A DNA stretch of 64,000 nt from a gamma proteobacterium symbiont of Ctena orbiculata. Its GTDB lineage: Bacteria > Pseudomonadota > Gammaproteobacteria > Chromatiales > Chromatiaceae. Shown piece by piece: positions 18,529 to 27,893 of this stretch. The stretch lies in contig QBVC01000024.1 in NCBI GenBank assembly GCA_003058495.1, positions 62,001 through 126,000 on the forward strand, given 5' to 3'. Below the pieces are notes generated by a model, which searched no databases, was not told where the DNA came from, and saw nothing but the letters and a program-made list of their open reading frames with translations. A program made the translations under genes and the position numbers. Position 1 is the first letter of the stretch, and each line of letters opens with the position of its first letter.

Positions 18529-19119
18529 TTACAGACTACCCTTGGTGGAGGGTATTTGTTCAACCATTCGCGGATCGGGCTGCAGCGCCATGCGCAGGGC
18601 CCGGCCAAAGGCCTTGAAAACCGTTTCCGCCTGGTGGTGGGCGTTACTCCCCCGCAGATTGTCGATATGCAGGGTGACGCCGGCGTGATTGACCAGTCCC
18701 TGGAAAAACTCCTGGAACAGATCGACGTCGAAGTCACCGATGCGCGCGCGGCTGAATGCCAGCTCGTAGGCCAGTCCAGGCCGTCCGGAAAAATCGATCA
18801 CCACCCGTGACAGGGCCTCGTCCAACGGCACGTAGGCGTGTCCGTAACGATTGATACCCTTTTTATCACCCACCGCCTCGGCGAGGGCCTGGCCCAGGCT
18901 GATACCCACATCCTCCACCGTGTGGTGGGCATCGATCTGCAGGTCTCCCTTGGCCTTGATGCTGAGATCGATCAGACCGTGGCGGGCAACCTGATCCAGC
19001 ATGTGATCGAGAAAAGGGACGCCGGTATCCAGCCTGGCATCGCCGCTCCCATCCAGGTTCAGCGTCAGGCTGATTTGGGTCTCCAGGGTATTGCGCTCAA
19101 TCTGCGCGGTACGCTGCAT
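18529..19119 (-). CDS. hisB: imidazoleglycerol-phosphate dehydratase
   Basis: A 196-residue enzyme (histidine synthesis step 6) with the Mn-binding motifs [34 protein letters not shown], and [31 protein letters not shown]. It is the single-domain form, without the histidinol phosphatase part found in E. coli. The start ATG 19119 ([14 protein letters not shown]) is chosen because it matches family length; the open frame extends 24 codons further. It is the first gene of the leftward his-tat run. Confidence 0.95.
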   Translation of the reverse strand: MQRTAQIERNTLETQISLTLNLDGSGDARLDTGVPFLDHMLDQVARHGLIDLSIKAKGDLQIDAHHTVEDVGISLGQALAEAVGDKKGINRYGHAYVPLDEALSRVVIDFSGRPGLAYELAFSRARIGDFDVDLFQEFFQGLVNHAGVTLHIDNLRGSNAHHQAETVFKAFGRALRMALQPDPRMVEQIPSTKGSL

Positions 19120-19283
19120 ACTGATAACTCCGGTACTAATAAGCCTTGATAGGGATTCGCCAGCAGTTGCATGAGTGGCATAGATGGGCACTGACCCACC
19201 AAAAACAGCTTATTTTAGTGGAAATCGCCTAAAAAGACAGCGCCGAATTCGCCTCGGGAATCCGACATGGGATCCGGGCCCCG

Positions 19284-20243
19284 CTAAAACAGTTCTGCCT
19301 CGACTTCCAGATAGGCCAGGCTGATATGCCGGCCCACATTACGCTGAAAGTCCACCCAGTCATGAAATTGACTCAGCGACCGAATGATCAGCGGGCTCAT
19401 TTCAAAATCGCTCAGTCCCTCTTCATAATGCCTTACCACCGCGCCCTTGAGTCGGGTCAGATAGCCAAGGTAGATCTCGGGCACTTCTCGTCCCCCCGTC
19501 TTGCCATGGCCGGGAACAAAGATCTCCGCCGGGGTGGCCAGCGCGCGCTCGATGGCGGCGATGTTGCCGCCGAAGGTGCCGTGGTCCATTCGACCCATGC
19601 GCCTGTTCATGACGTTGTCACCGAGAAACAGCACCTTCTGCTGCGGCAGCTCAATCATGATATCCGAGTGGCTGTGGGCCTTGGCTTCATAGTGGATTCG
19701 CAGGGTCACTCCGCCCAGGACCAGCTCATCTCCCTGTGCTGCGGAATGGTCAGGCGGAACCTCGACGGTGCCTGCTACCGCCCCCTCCGTCATCCTCATC
19801 AGGGTAGCGAGAAAGGCCTTACCCTCTCCCTGCTCCACCAGCCGGCGCATCTCCTCATGACCAAAGATCTTCGCATCGGGATAGGCATCCCGTATTGCCT
19901 GGTTGGCGAGCCAGTGATCGCCGTGAATATGGGTGTTGAAGACCGCCACCACCGGCAGATCGCTCAATTTTCGGATCTGCCGCAGGACCATCTCCCCGGT
20001 CTGAACGCTCGAACCCGGGTCGATGACGATCACCCCATCCCGGCCAATGACAAATCCCGGGTTGTTGATGAAGCCCTGGTTCTCTACCGAGGGCACACCC
20101 AGGGGGCCATGTATGACATAGACATCCTCCGCTATGCGCTCGGCTGGATGGTCCGGTACCGCGGGGCCACGCTCCGCGGCCATCGCCAGTGAAGTGAAAA
20201 GAAGCGGGATGAACAGCAGTCGTGGCAGATAGGGATCAAGCAT
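19284..20243 (-). CDS. exported metallo-beta-lactamase-fold hydrolase (SoxH-like)
   Basis: A 319-residue protein with a signal peptide (about 1-22, ending SLAMA) and an MBL domain. The zinc-binding motif is NTHIHGDHW; further metal ligands lie in KAHSHSDIMI and VLFLGDNVM, and VPGHGKTGG closes the site. This arrangement is shared by SoxH-type and related periplasmic hydrolases in sulfur oxidisers, but also by other MBL families with unknown substrates. It follows dtd in the same direction after a gap of about 60 bases, in which a perfect dyad lies. The fold is certain and the substrate unknown. Confidence 0.85.
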   Translation of the reverse strand: MLDPYLPRLLFIPLLFTSLAMAAERGPAVPDHPAERIAEDVYVIHGPLGVPSVENQGFINNPGFVIGRDGVIVIDPGSSVQTGEMVLRQIRKLSDLPVVAVFNTHIHGDHWLANQAIRDAYPDAKIFGHEEMRRLVEQGEGKAFLATLMRMTEGAVAGTVEVPPDHSAAQGDELVLGGVTLRIHYEAKAHSHSDIMIELPQQKVLFLGDNVMNRRMGRMDHGTFGGNIAAIERALATPAEIFVPGHGKTGGREVPEIYLGYLTRLKGAVVRHYEEGLSDFEMSPLIIRSLSQFHDWVDFQRNVGRHISLAYLEVEAELF

Positions 20244-20272
20244 GATGTTGTATGCACCTCAATACAGCGTTG

Positions 20273-20288
20273 TTATACGACAGTATAA
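20273..20288. promoter_or_regulatory. perfect 6-4-6 dyad upstream of the MBL hydrolase
   Basis: TTATAC-GACA-GTATAA is a perfect inverted repeat 30 bases before the hydrolase start codon. It could be a repressor site or, because of its AT content, part of a promoter. No matching regulator is adjacent. Confidence 0.35.
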
Positions 20289-20302
20289 GAATTTTTTCCG
20301 AT

Positions 20303-20740
20303 TCAGCTCTCCAGCCAAAAAGTGACCGGACCGTCATTGACCAAGGCTAGCTGCATATCGGCGCCGAAAACACCGCAAGCTACCGGGTGATATTGCGCCT
20401 CTGCCCTCTCCTTCAGATAGCTGAACAGCTCCCTGCCGAGTTTCGGTTCAGCGGCTGTTGAGAATCCCGGCCGCATCCCCTTCCTGGTATCCGCCGCCAG
20501 GGTGAACTGGGGGACCAGCAGCAAGCCACCCTCTATCTCCCCGAGGTTCAAATTCATACGGCCGTTTGCGTCGCTGAATACGCGGTATCCCAAGACTCTT
20601 TCAAGCAGGCGGTCGGCCCTGCGCTCATCGTCATCCCGCTCGACACCCACCAACACCGCAAGTCCCCGCCCGATCCCGGCGACAGGGGCGCCGTCGATGT
20701 GAACGCTTGCCTCGTTCACCCGCTGCAGAAGAGCGATCAT
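20303..20740 (-). CDS. dtd: D-aminoacyl-tRNA deacylase
   Basis: A 145-residue enzyme that removes D-amino acids from tRNA. The family hallmarks are present: the start MIALLQRVNEASVHIDG, the Ser-Gln-Phe-Thr-like motif LLVPQFTLAADTRKGMRPGF, and the C-terminal GVFGADMQLALVNDGPVTFWLES with the Gly-Pro cis loop equivalent. The start overlaps the pip stop by four bases, so the two are probably translationally coupled. Confidence 0.96.
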   Translation of the reverse strand: MIALLQRVNEASVHIDGAPVAGIGRGLAVLVGVERDDDERRADRLLERVLGYRVFSDANGRMNLNLGEIEGGLLLVPQFTLAADTRKGMRPGFSTAAEPKLGRELFSYLKERAEAQYHPVACGVFGADMQLALVNDGPVTFWLES

Positions 20741-21687
20741 GCCAATGCCTTGACAAAGTTGTCCGTCGCCTCGATCAAGGCACTGCGGATGCCCGGTTCA
20801 GCCGCGGAGTGAGCTGCGTCCCCAATCACCTTCAGTTCGCTCCCCGGCCAGGCGTTGTGCAGCTCCCAGGCAGAGGCCATGGGGCAGATAAGATCGTAGC
20901 GTCCCTGGACAATGACACCGGGTATATCCGCCAGTTTGGCGCTCTCCGCGAGCAGTTGATTGGGACGCAGGAAGGCGTGATTGACAAAATAGTGGCACTC
21001 AATCCTTGCCAGACTCAAGGCTGTGTGGGCATCGGAAAAAAAATTGACTACCGAGGGATTGGGATGGAGGCTGGCGGTGCGTCCCTCCCAGATCGACCAG
21101 GCCTTGGCCGCCGCCATACGCTCGATATCGTTCCCGCCGGTGAGGCGGCGATGGTAGGCATGCAGCAGATCCTGCCGTTCCCGCTCGGGGATCGGCGCCA
21201 GGAAATCCTGCCAGTAATCGGGGAAGACGCGGCTCGCCCCCTCCTGGTAGAACCATTGAATCTCCTCGTCACGACAGAGGAATACACCTCTGACGATCAT
21301 CCCCTTGACCCGCTGGGGATGGGCTTGCGCATAGGCGAGGGCGAGGGTCGATCCCCAGGAGCCCCCGAACAGCAGCCAATCCTCGATATTCAGCTGCCGG
21401 CGGATCCGTTCGATGTCATCCACCAGGTCCCAGGTGGTATTGCCCTCCAACGAGGCATGGGGCGTGGAGCGGCCGCAACCCCGCTGATCGAAGAGTACGA
21501 CACGATAGTGTTCGGGATCGAAAAAACGGCGGTGGTAGGGCTCACAGCCCGCCCCCGGCCCACCGTGGAGAAACAGCACCGGGATCCCGTCCGGTCTGCC
21601 GACCTGTTCGAGATAGAGCCGATGACCCTTATCCACTGCCAGCAGTTGGGTGCGGAACGGCTCAATGGGTGGATAGAGGTCTTTCAT
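20737..21687 (-). CDS. pip: proline iminopeptidase
   Basis: A 316-residue alpha/beta hydrolase that cleaves N-terminal proline from peptides. It shows the oxyanion HGGPGAGCEPYHRRFFDP motif, DQRGCGRSTPHASLEGNTTWDLVDDIERIR, the nucleophile elbow GGSWGSTLALAYAQ, and an Asp-His pair in QGRYDLICP and AAHSAAEP. The start ATG 21687 (MKDLYPPIEPF) matches the family; the frame is open a little further upstream. The product is cytoplasmic (no signal peptide). Confidence 0.95.
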   Translation of the reverse strand: MKDLYPPIEPFRTQLLAVDKGHRLYLEQVGRPDGIPVLFLHGGPGAGCEPYHRRFFDPEHYRVVLFDQRGCGRSTPHASLEGNTTWDLVDDIERIRRQLNIEDWLLFGGSWGSTLALAYAQAHPQRVKGMIVRGVFLCRDEEIQWFYQEGASRVFPDYWQDFLAPIPERERQDLLHAYHRRLTGGNDIERMAAAKAWSIWEGRTASLHPNPSVVNFFSDAHTALSLARIECHYFVNHAFLRPNQLLAESAKLADIPGVIVQGRYDLICPMASAWELHNAWPGSELKVIGDAAHSAAEPGIRSALIEATDNFVKALA

Positions 21688-21804
21688 CGTCTGTTTCAAC
21701 CGCTGTGTAGGAAAATTCCTACACGGATTAGAGAAAAATCTCACAAATAATGTGTGCAGAATCCCACAGTAAAAGTTACATTTTGTGTCAATATTAAGTT
21801 GTCG

Positions 21805-21923
21805 TCATCAGGGATGTACCCCCAGGACTCAGAGCTCAGGAGAGCACAGGGACGAGTAGCTTAGCCAACCAAGCCGACGACTGTAAGCCCAACTGCAAGG
21901 ATTGCAGTTGGGCTTCTCTTTTT
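21805..21923 (+). ncRNA. candidate CsrA-binding (RsmY/RsmZ/CsrB-like) small RNA
   Basis: About 119 bases between leftward pip and typA, on the plus strand. GGA motifs sit at 21812, 21825, 21839, 21850 and 21899. The first reads CAGGGATGT, fitting the CsrA consensus CANGGANGU; the third is in the loop of a GCTC-AGGA-GAGC hairpin; the last is in the five-base loop of the terminator. A TATTAA -10-like box lies at 21792-21797, with no good -35, which would fit activator control. Repeated loop GGAs plus an intrinsic terminator are the hallmarks of CsrA-sequestering RNAs, but no sequence homology was shown. No GacA-type box was recognised. No ORF fits the stretch. Confidence 0.5.
21886..21923 (+). 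terminator. strong intrinsic terminator
   Basis: AGCCCAACTGCA (21886-21897) and its exact inverse (21903-21914) form a 12-bp stem with loop AGGAT, followed by TCTCTTTTT. The T-run is on the plus strand only, so it ends a rightward transcript, although both flanking genes are leftward. Confidence 0.85.
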
Positions 21924-21989
21924 GTGTCACTGACAATACCTTAGACCATCCATCCAATCCAGCATCAGGAGGGGGGGCCGCACACCCCG

Positions 21990-23801
21990 CTACTCCCGTG
22001 ATGCCCGCTTGCGTTCATGCTCCTTGAGATGCTTCTTGCGCAGGCGCACGGCACTGGGGGTCACCTCCACCAGTTCGTCATCCTCGATGAACTCCAGCGC
22101 CTGTTCCAGACTGTATTGCAGCGGGGGGGTCAGAATGATCGAATCATCCTTGCCGGCGGCCCGTATATTGGTCAGCTGCTTGCCCTTCAGCGGATTGACC
22201 ACCAGGTCGTTCTCCCGGGCGTGGATCCCCACGATCTGTCCCTCGTAGACCTCTTCACCGGGGGATGAGAAGAGCCTGCCCCGCTCCTGCAGGTTGAACA
22301 GGGCGTAACCCAGCACCTTGCCCTGGCCATTGGCTATCAGGACGCCGTTCTTGCGCGGTGCAATCCCGCCCTGCTGGGTCGGGCCATAGTGATCGAACAC
22401 ATGATAGATCAGGCCGGTGCCCGATGTGGTGGTCATGAACTCGGTCTGAAATCCGATCAGGCCCCGGGACGGGATGGCGTAATCGAGGCGCACCCGTCCC
22501 TTGCCGTCAGGCACCATATCCTTCAGCTCACCCTTGCGGGTGCCCAATGCCTCCATGATACTGCCCTGATCCTTCTCCTCCACGTCCACGGTCAGCTGCT
22601 CATAGGGTTCGCAGACCTCACCGTCGACTTCGCGAAAGATCACTTCCGGTCTCGAGACCGCCAGTTCGAATCCTTCCCGGCGCATGCTCTCGATCAATAC
22701 CGAGAGATGCAGCTCGCCGCGCCCGGAGACCTTGAATTTCTCGGGATCCGTACCCTCCTCGACCCGCAGCGCCACATTGTGGATCAGCTCCCGTTCGAGG
22801 CGCTCCTTGAGCTGCCTGGAGGTGAGGTACTTGCCCTCAAGCCCGGCGAAGGGCGAGGTGTTGACCTGGAAGGTCATCGACACCGTGGGTTCATCCACCG
22901 TCAGCGGCGCCATCGCCTCCACATGCTCAGGATCGCAGAGGGTATCGGAGACATTGGGGGCCTCCAGGCCGGTGATCGCGATGATGTCGCCCGCACTCGC
23001 CTGGTCCACCTCGAAGCGCTCCAGGCCGAGATAGCCGTAGACAATACCGATCTTGCCGCGCTGCAGCTCACCGTCATATTTCACCACCGTCACCTGTTGG
23101 TTCGGCCGCACGCTGCCCCGGGTCACCCTGCCCACGGCGATCGCTCCCACGTAACTGCTGTAATCCAGGTTGGAGATCTGCATCTTGAAGGGTCCGTCGG
23201 GATCGACCTCGGGAAGCGGGCAGTGATCGACGATGGTTTCGAACAGGGGCTGCATATCGCCATCGCTCACCCCGCTATCGAGCCCGGCATAGCCATTGAC
23301 CGCGGAGGTATAGACAATGGGAAAATCGAGCTGCTCGTCGGTGGCACCGAGGCGGTCGAAGAGCTCGAACACCTGGTCGACGACCCAGTCAGGCCTCGCC
23401 CCCGGCTTGTCGATCTTATTCACCACCACGATCGGCCGCAGACCATGCTTGAACGCCTTCTGGGTGACAAACCGGGTCTGCGGCATCGGCCCCTCCTGGG
23501 CGTCGACCAGCAGCAGCACGGAATCGACCATGGAGAGCACCCGCTCCACCTCGCCGCCGAAATCGGCATGCCCCGGGGTGTCGACGATGTTGATCCGATA
23601 GTCGTTCCAGCGGATGGCGGTGTTCTTCGAGAGGATGGTGATACCCCGCTCCCGTTCCTGGTCATTGGAATCCATGACCCGTTCGACCTTGCCAAAGCGA
23701 TCACCCAGGGTTCCCGACTGCTTCAGCAGTTCATCGACCAGGGTGGTCTTACCATGATCGACATGGGCGATAATGGCGATATTTCTGAGGTTCTCAATCA
23801 C
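21990..23801 (-). CDS. typA: ribosome-associated translational GTPase TypA/BipA
   Basis: A 603-residue GTPase related to EF-G that helps ribosome assembly and stress growth. The GTP-binding motifs are [15 protein letters not shown] (P-loop), RERGITI (switch I), [14 protein letters not shown] and [14 protein letters not shown]. The C-terminal domain [44 protein letters not shown] is specific to this family. The start is GTG at 23801. The gene stands alone, with its own promoter upstream. Confidence 0.97.
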   Translation of the reverse strand: MIENLRNIAIIAHVDHGKTTLVDELLKQSGTLGDRFGKVERVMDSNDQERERGITILSKNTAIRWNDYRINIVDTPGHADFGGEVERVLSMVDSVLLLVDAQEGPMPQTRFVTQKAFKHGLRPIVVVNKIDKPGARPDWVVDQVFELFDRLGATDEQLDFPIVYTSAVNGYAGLDSGVSDGDMQPLFETIVDHCPLPEVDPDGPFKMQISNLDYSSYVGAIAVGRVTRGSVRPNQQVTVVKYDGELQRGKIGIVYGYLGLERFEVDQASAGDIIAITGLEAPNVSDTLCDPEHVEAMAPLTVDEPTVSMTFQVNTSPFAGLEGKYLTSRQLKERLERELIHNVALRVEEGTDPEKFKVSGRGELHLSVLIESMRREGFELAVSRPEVIFREVDGEVCEPYEQLTVDVEEKDQGSIMEALGTRKGELKDMVPDGKGRVRLDYAIPSRGLIGFQTEFMTTTSGTGLIYHVFDHYGPTQQGGIAPRKNGVLIANGQGKVLGYALFNLQERGRLFSSPGEEVYEGQIVGIHARENDLVVNPLKGKQLTNIRAAGKDDSIILTPPLQYSLEQALEFIEDDELVEVTPSAVRLRKKHLKEHERKRASRE

Positions 23802-23834
23802 TGAACAGCCTTAACAGAGAGAAAAAGATGGCGG

Positions 23835-23862
23835 ATTATACCCTTATCCGATTAATTGTCTT
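23835..23862 (-). promoter_or_regulatory. likely sigma-70 promoter of typA
   Basis: On the minus strand a perfect TATAAT (-10, 23835-23840) and AAGACA (-35, 23857-23862) are separated by 16 bases. Transcription would start about 30 bases before the typA GTG. Confidence 0.6.
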
Positions 23863-24489
23863 TTTAAAAATTTAATTAAACATTTAATCAATGAGTTATA
23901 AATAAATCTGAATGATGATAGTTATCATCTATCGGCAACACCCTTGCATTTCGCAGCTTTCGGAATTACCCACAGCTGCTGTGGATAACATTGTTGATAA
24001 ATCCTGAAAACCAGCCTTAAAGCCTGATTAAACGTGCATTTTCATTAAATCGTAAAAAAAGTGAACAAAACGTATTTCGTGCTACAAAACATAGAGTTAG
24101 GTCAATATGAAAACAGCCCGGCAAATCAATAGCCGGCTCTATGCCAAAGCTGATCCGGCGGCCATTTCAATGTGCACAGTTTGGCTTTTATAGGGCATGA
24201 AAAGGGGGAATCCATTGGCGTGGGTGGGCTGATCACAATCAACAACCGCCCTCGAAGGGGCGACATCAACAAAACCTGTGAAAACCTTGCAACCGAAGCA
24301 GTGACTAAATAAACAGTTACTAATAATCAAATAGATTGGACTTCTTCTACTACTTGCACTCCGCAGCGAATATCGACAGGATAGGCCGGGACACAGCCTG
24401 GGCAAGAATAAAGCCGGGGTTGGCTGACGAGGCCAATACCTTAGCGCTGTGCAGCTTTATCAGAAACAATAAATGAAGTAGAACCACCC
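23863..24489. other. AT-rich intergenic region with DnaA-box and Fur-like sites
   Basis: No gene could be supported between typA and moxR. Bases 23850-24100 are far more AT-rich than the window. TGATGAT-A-GTTATCA (23913-23927) matches 12 of 14 positions of the 7-1-7 Fur consensus. TGTGGATAA (23980-23988) is a perfect inverse DnaA box, TGTTGATAA (23992-24000) a one-mismatch copy, and CCACAG-CTG-CTGTGG (23970-23984) forms a hairpin. The right half (24100-24489) has only small hairpins. No target gene for a Fur site is adjacent. Confidence 0.4.
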
Positions 24490-25446
24490 ATGAACTCATC
24501 CGAACTTGCTCCGCTGCGTGACCATCTGGCTTCGCGCGTCATCGGTCAGAACAGTTTTATCGAAAGCATGTTGATCTGTCTGCTCAGCGATGGCCATCTG
24601 CTCATCGAGGGTCTCCCGGGCCTGGCGAAAACCACCGCGGTAAAGGCCCTGGCAGAGGCCATAGAGGGTGATTTTCACCGTGTCCAGTTCACCCCCGATC
24701 TGCTCCCCTCAGACCTCATTGGTACCGATATCTATCGCCATGAGAAGGGTGAGTTCGAGTTCCGTCAGGGACCGCTGTTTCACAATATCCTGCTCGCCGA
24801 CGAGGTCAACCGCGCCCCCGCCAAGGTGCAATCGGCGCTCTTGGAGGCGATGGGGGAACAGCAGATCACGGTGGGCCAGACCACCTACCCCCTGCCCCCG
24901 TTCTTCATGGTGCTGGCAACCCAGAATCCGGTTGAGCAGGAGGGCACCTACCATCTGCCGGAAGCACAGCTCGACCGCTTTCTCATGCAGGCCAACGTGG
25001 AGTACCCCAATCGCGATGAAGAGCTGGAGATCCTCGACCTGGACAGCGCCCATCAGAAGCAGAAGCCGACACCGCCGGATAAGCCGCTGAGCCAAAAAAA
25101 GCTCTTCTCGATTCGGCAAAAGGTCGCCGAGCTCTATCTCGATCCCAAACTCAACAGCTATATCGTCGACCTGGTCCAGGCGAGCCGCGAGCCCAAGGCC
25201 TACGACAAGGACCTGGACCGATGGTGCCGCTTCGGGGCCTCCCCCCGCGCCAGTATCGCATTGTCGCGATGCGCCCGGGCAAAGGCCTGGCTGGATGACG
25301 AGGAGTTCGTGGCACCCCACCACATCCAGGCCGTGGCCCCAGCCATATTGCGCCACAGGATCCTCTTGACCTTCGAGGCGGAAGCGGAAGGGATCACCAC
25401 CGACGACTTCCTCTCCCGTCTGTTGGACATGGTCGCCATACCCTAG
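24490..25446 (+). CDS. moxR: MoxR-family AAA+ ATPase
   Basis: A 318-residue ATPase. Walker A is the MoxR-type GLPGLAKTTAVKALAE, Walker B is ILLADEVNRAPAKVQSALLEAM, and sensor and lid motifs follow (LATQNPVEQEGTYHLPEAQLDRFLMQ and GASPRASIALSRCARAKAW). MoxR ATPases act as chaperones that remodel or load metal into partner complexes, typically with VWA proteins. It is the first gene of a seven-gene operon in which two VWA proteins follow. Start ATG 24490; the ribosome site is weak. Confidence 0.93.
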   Translation: MNSSELAPLRDHLASRVIGQNSFIESMLICLLSDGHLLIEGLPGLAKTTAVKALAEAIEGDFHRVQFTPDLLPSDLIGTDIYRHEKGEFEFRQGPLFHNILLADEVNRAPAKVQSALLEAMGEQQITVGQTTYPLPPFFMVLATQNPVEQEGTYHLPEAQLDRFLMQANVEYPNRDEELEILDLDSAHQKQKPTPPDKPLSQKKLFSIRQKVAELYLDPKLNSYIVDLVQASREPKAYDKDLDRWCRFGASPRASIALSRCARAKAWLDDEEFVAPHHIQAVAPAILRHRILLTFEAEAEGITTDDFLSRLLDMVAIP

Positions 25447-25468
25447 CCTTCAGGCTGACCCGGTTGCA

Positions 25469-26380
25469 ATGAGCCTGTTTCCCAACATCGACGATCTGCT
25501 TGAGCTGCGCCATTCGGCCCACGCCCTGGGTCTCGCCTCCCACCATCTGGTCAATTCCAGCTTCAGCGGCCTCTACGCCTCTGTGTTCCGCGGCACCGGT
25601 CTCGATTTCGAGGAGGTGCGGGAGTACCGGGAAGGCGATGATATTCGCAACATGGAGTGGAATGTCACCGCCCGTACCAACGTCCCGCACATGAAGATCT
25701 TCCGCGAAGAGCGGGAGCGCAGCGTGGTGCTCTGCATCGACCGGGGACCGCACATGAGCTTCGGCACCCGGGGCACCTTCAAATCGGTGCAGGCCGCAAA
25801 AGCGGCCGCGCTGCTCGGTTGGGCCGCATCCAGGCTCAATGACCGGGTCGGCGGTCTGCTGTTCGGTGACTGCGAACTGGAGATGCAGTATTTCCGCCCC
25901 ACCAAGGATCGCCGCGCCCTATGGCGTCTGCTGCACGCCCTGACCCAGGAGGGCGCCACCCATCAACCGCGCAAGGATTGTCTCTCCGAGGCCCTGCAAC
26001 GGGTCGACAGGGGCACCACAACCGGTTCGCTGATCTTCGTCATTGCAGACATGAACCGGGAGATCCTGGAGCTGAAACAGACCCTCGGAAGGCTCTGCCA
26101 ACGCCACACCCTGGTGTTGTTGCCGGTGGATGATCCGGCGGACAGGGGATTGCCCGAAATGGGCCGGGTGACCTTTGTCGGCCCCGACGGCAACGCCATG
26201 GAGATCGATACCGGCGACCGTCAGGCCAGAGAGCGTTACAACGAGGCCTGGGGGAAGCGCCGGCGGTTGTTGCAGCATCTGAGCAATGCCCTGGGCATAC
26301 CGCTGATGCCGATCGCCACCAATGAAGAGATCCACCTGGCCCTCTCCCATGGTTTGATGAAGCACTTTGGCAGGCACTGA
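25469..26380 (+). CDS. DUF58-domain protein of the MoxR/Bat operon
   Basis: A 303-residue protein. It has the DUF58 signature FRGTGLDFEEVREYREGDDIRNMEWNVTARTNVPHMKIFREERERSVVLCIDRGPHMSF, which runs into a VWA-like fold; the metal-site motif DRGPHMS replaces the standard DXSXS, so MIDAS metal binding is doubtful. No transmembrane helix is seen. DUF58 proteins nearly always follow moxR and are thought to be adaptor or client subunits of that ATPase. It is 22 bases downstream of moxR and directly abuts the next gene. Confidence 0.92.
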   Translation: MSLFPNIDDLLELRHSAHALGLASHHLVNSSFSGLYASVFRGTGLDFEEVREYREGDDIRNMEWNVTARTNVPHMKIFREERERSVVLCIDRGPHMSFGTRGTFKSVQAAKAAALLGWAASRLNDRVGGLLFGDCELEMQYFRPTKDRRALWRLLHALTQEGATHQPRKDCLSEALQRVDRGTTTGSLIFVIADMNREILELKQTLGRLCQRHTLVLLPVDDPADRGLPEMGRVTFVGPDGNAMEIDTGDRQARERYNEAWGKRRRLLQHLSNALGIPLMPIATNEEIHLALSHGLMKHFGRH

Positions 26381-26860
26381 ATGGACCCGTTGCGCGATAT
26401 TCGAGGCCTAGATCCAGCCCCCTGGTGGCCGCCCGCGCCAGGCTGGTGGATGTTACTGCTGCTCCTGCTGCTGACCGGGGTGCTGATCTGGGGAGTGATC
26501 AGATGGCGCAGGCTCTATCCTTTGGGCCGATGGCAGCATGACGCGCGACGCCACCTGCTCGCACTGCGGCGTCGCATCAAGCGTGAACCGGCCAAGCTGG
26601 TGGCCAGCGAACTCTCCGAACTGCTGAGGCGCATCGCGATTGCGCGCTGCGGCCGGGAAAACACCGCCGCGCTCACCGATGAGGCCTGGCTCGATTGGCT
26701 GCAGAGCAACGATTCCAGCGGCTTTCGCTGGCGGGATAAGGGAGCGCTGCTGCTGGTGCTCCCCTATGCGCCCCCCGAGCGGAGCGCCGACAAGGGGGAT
26801 CTGGCGATCCTGATCGATGCCGCCATCCGCTGGGTCAGCGAGGAAGCCTGCCATGTTTGA
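26381..26860 (+). CDS. DUF4381 single-pass membrane protein
   Basis: A 159-residue protein. It starts MDPLRDIRGLDPAPWWPPAPGWW, the DUF4381 N-terminus, followed by a membrane helix (about 25-45) and a helical cytoplasmic domain with basic residues (RHLLALRRRIKREPAKLVASELSELLRRIAIARCGRENTAALTDEAWLDWL). The function is unknown; it is a conserved member of moxR-DUF58-VWA operons in gammaproteobacteria. Its end overlaps the next gene by 8 bases, supporting translational coupling. Confidence 0.9.
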   Translation: MDPLRDIRGLDPAPWWPPAPGWWMLLLLLLLTGVLIWGVIRWRRLYPLGRWQHDARRHLLALRRRIKREPAKLVASELSELLRRIAIARCGRENTAALTDEAWLDWLQSNDSSGFRWRDKGALLLVLPYAPPERSADKGDLAILIDAAIRWVSEEACHV

Positions 26861-27893
26861 GTTTCACTGGCCCTGGATGGCGCTGCTGCTGATCCTGCCG
26901 CCCTTGGTGAAGCGCTTCTGGTCCTGGCCCCAAAGCGAACAGCATGAATCGGTGGAAGGGATGCAGACCACCCTGCTCCACCCGAGCCTCGCCCATCTGC
27001 AGGATGCCTTCAATACGCGAAAACCGCGCCAGCCGCTGAGCGCGCGGCTCTATGGCTGGCTTCTCTACCTGCTTTGGCTGGCCCTGGTGCTGGCGCTGAT
27101 GCGCCCGCAGTGGCTCGAGCCCTATACCGAGAACCGCACCGCCGGCTACGACCTGATGCTGGCCGTGGACGCCTCCCACTCCATGAATGCCCTCGATTTC
27201 ACCCTCGACGAAGAGCAGGTCAGCCGCATGCAGGTGGTGAAGGGCGTGGTCGCAAAATTCATCGAGGGGCGCCAGGGGGATCGCATCGGCCTGGTGATCT
27301 TCGGCAGCAGGGCCTACGTTCTCTCCCCTCTCACCTATGACCGCAAGGCGGTGAACAGCCTGTTGAACGAAGTGATCCCCCGCATCGCCGGCGACGGCAC
27401 CGCCATCGGCGATGCCCTGGGCCTGGGGGTGAAGAAACTCAGAGAGCGACCCGAAGGCTCGAGGGTGCTGCTGCTGATCGCCGACGGCGAGAACACCGCG
27501 GGGACCATTCCACCCTTGAAAGCGGCCCAGCTGGCCGCCCAGGAGGGAATTCGAATCTACAGCATCGGTGTCGGCAGCGATAAGAAACGGGTGCCGATCA
27601 TGGAGAACGGCCGCATCATCACCCGCGACGACCTGGGTTTCAACGAAGAGGTGATGCGTGAGATCGCCGAGACCGCCGATGGCGCCTACTTTCGTGCGAC
27701 CGATACCGAGGCCCTGGAGAAGATCTATCAGCATATCGATGAGCTGGAGAAGACCGAGGCGGAATCCCGTACCGTGTTCATACCCCAGCCGCTCTACTAT
27801 TGGCCGCTCCTGGTTGCCCTGCTGCTGTTGCTGATCCTGGGCATCTACCCCGAAGGCAAGCAGCGGCGGCTAAAAGGGGGCGGCTATGCCTGA
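26853..27893 (+). CDS. batA: BatA-like VWA-domain membrane protein
   Basis: A 346-residue inner-membrane protein. Two N-terminal helices (about 5-22 and 68-84), a VWA domain (about 95-290) and a C-terminal helix (about 315-335) are seen. The metal site is intact: LAVDASHSM (DXSXS), a Thr in YDRKAVNSLL region and IADGENTAG. The N-terminal FEFHWPWMALLLILPPL is the typical aerotolerance-regulator start. The start ATG 26853 overlaps the preceding gene. Together with the next VWA protein and MoxR it probably forms a membrane complex linked to stress tolerance. Confidence 0.92.
   Translation: MFEFHWPWMALLLILPPLVKRFWSWPQSEQHESVEGMQTTLLHPSLAHLQDAFNTRKPRQPLSARLYGWLLYLLWLALVLALMRPQWLEPYTENRTAGYDLMLAVDASHSMNALDFTLDEEQVSRMQVVKGVVAKFIEGRQGDRIGLVIFGSRAYVLSPLTYDRKAVNSLLNEVIPRIAGDGTAIGDALGLGVKKLRERPEGSRVLLLIADGENTAGTIPPLKAAQLAAQEGIRIYSIGVGSDKKRVPIMENGRIITRDDLGFNEEVMREIAETADGAYFRATDTEALEKIYQHIDELEKTEAESRTVFIPQPLYYWPLLVALLLLLILGIYPEGKQRRLKGGGYA

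Noticed and set aside
22389-23804. Rightward 471-codon frame opposite typA
   Set aside because: High GC leaves the reverse strand of typA open. Composition is His/Arg/Leu/Asp-rich noise without a family match.
23850-24010. Chromosomal origin of replication
   Set aside because: Only one perfect and one near DnaA box, no dnaA, dnaN, rsmG or mnmG nearby, and the neighbours typA and moxR are not origin markers.
24139-24405. Leftward 88-codon frame with Cys motifs
   Set aside because: No ribosome site, low-complexity translation and no family pattern; lies in an AT-shifted spacer.
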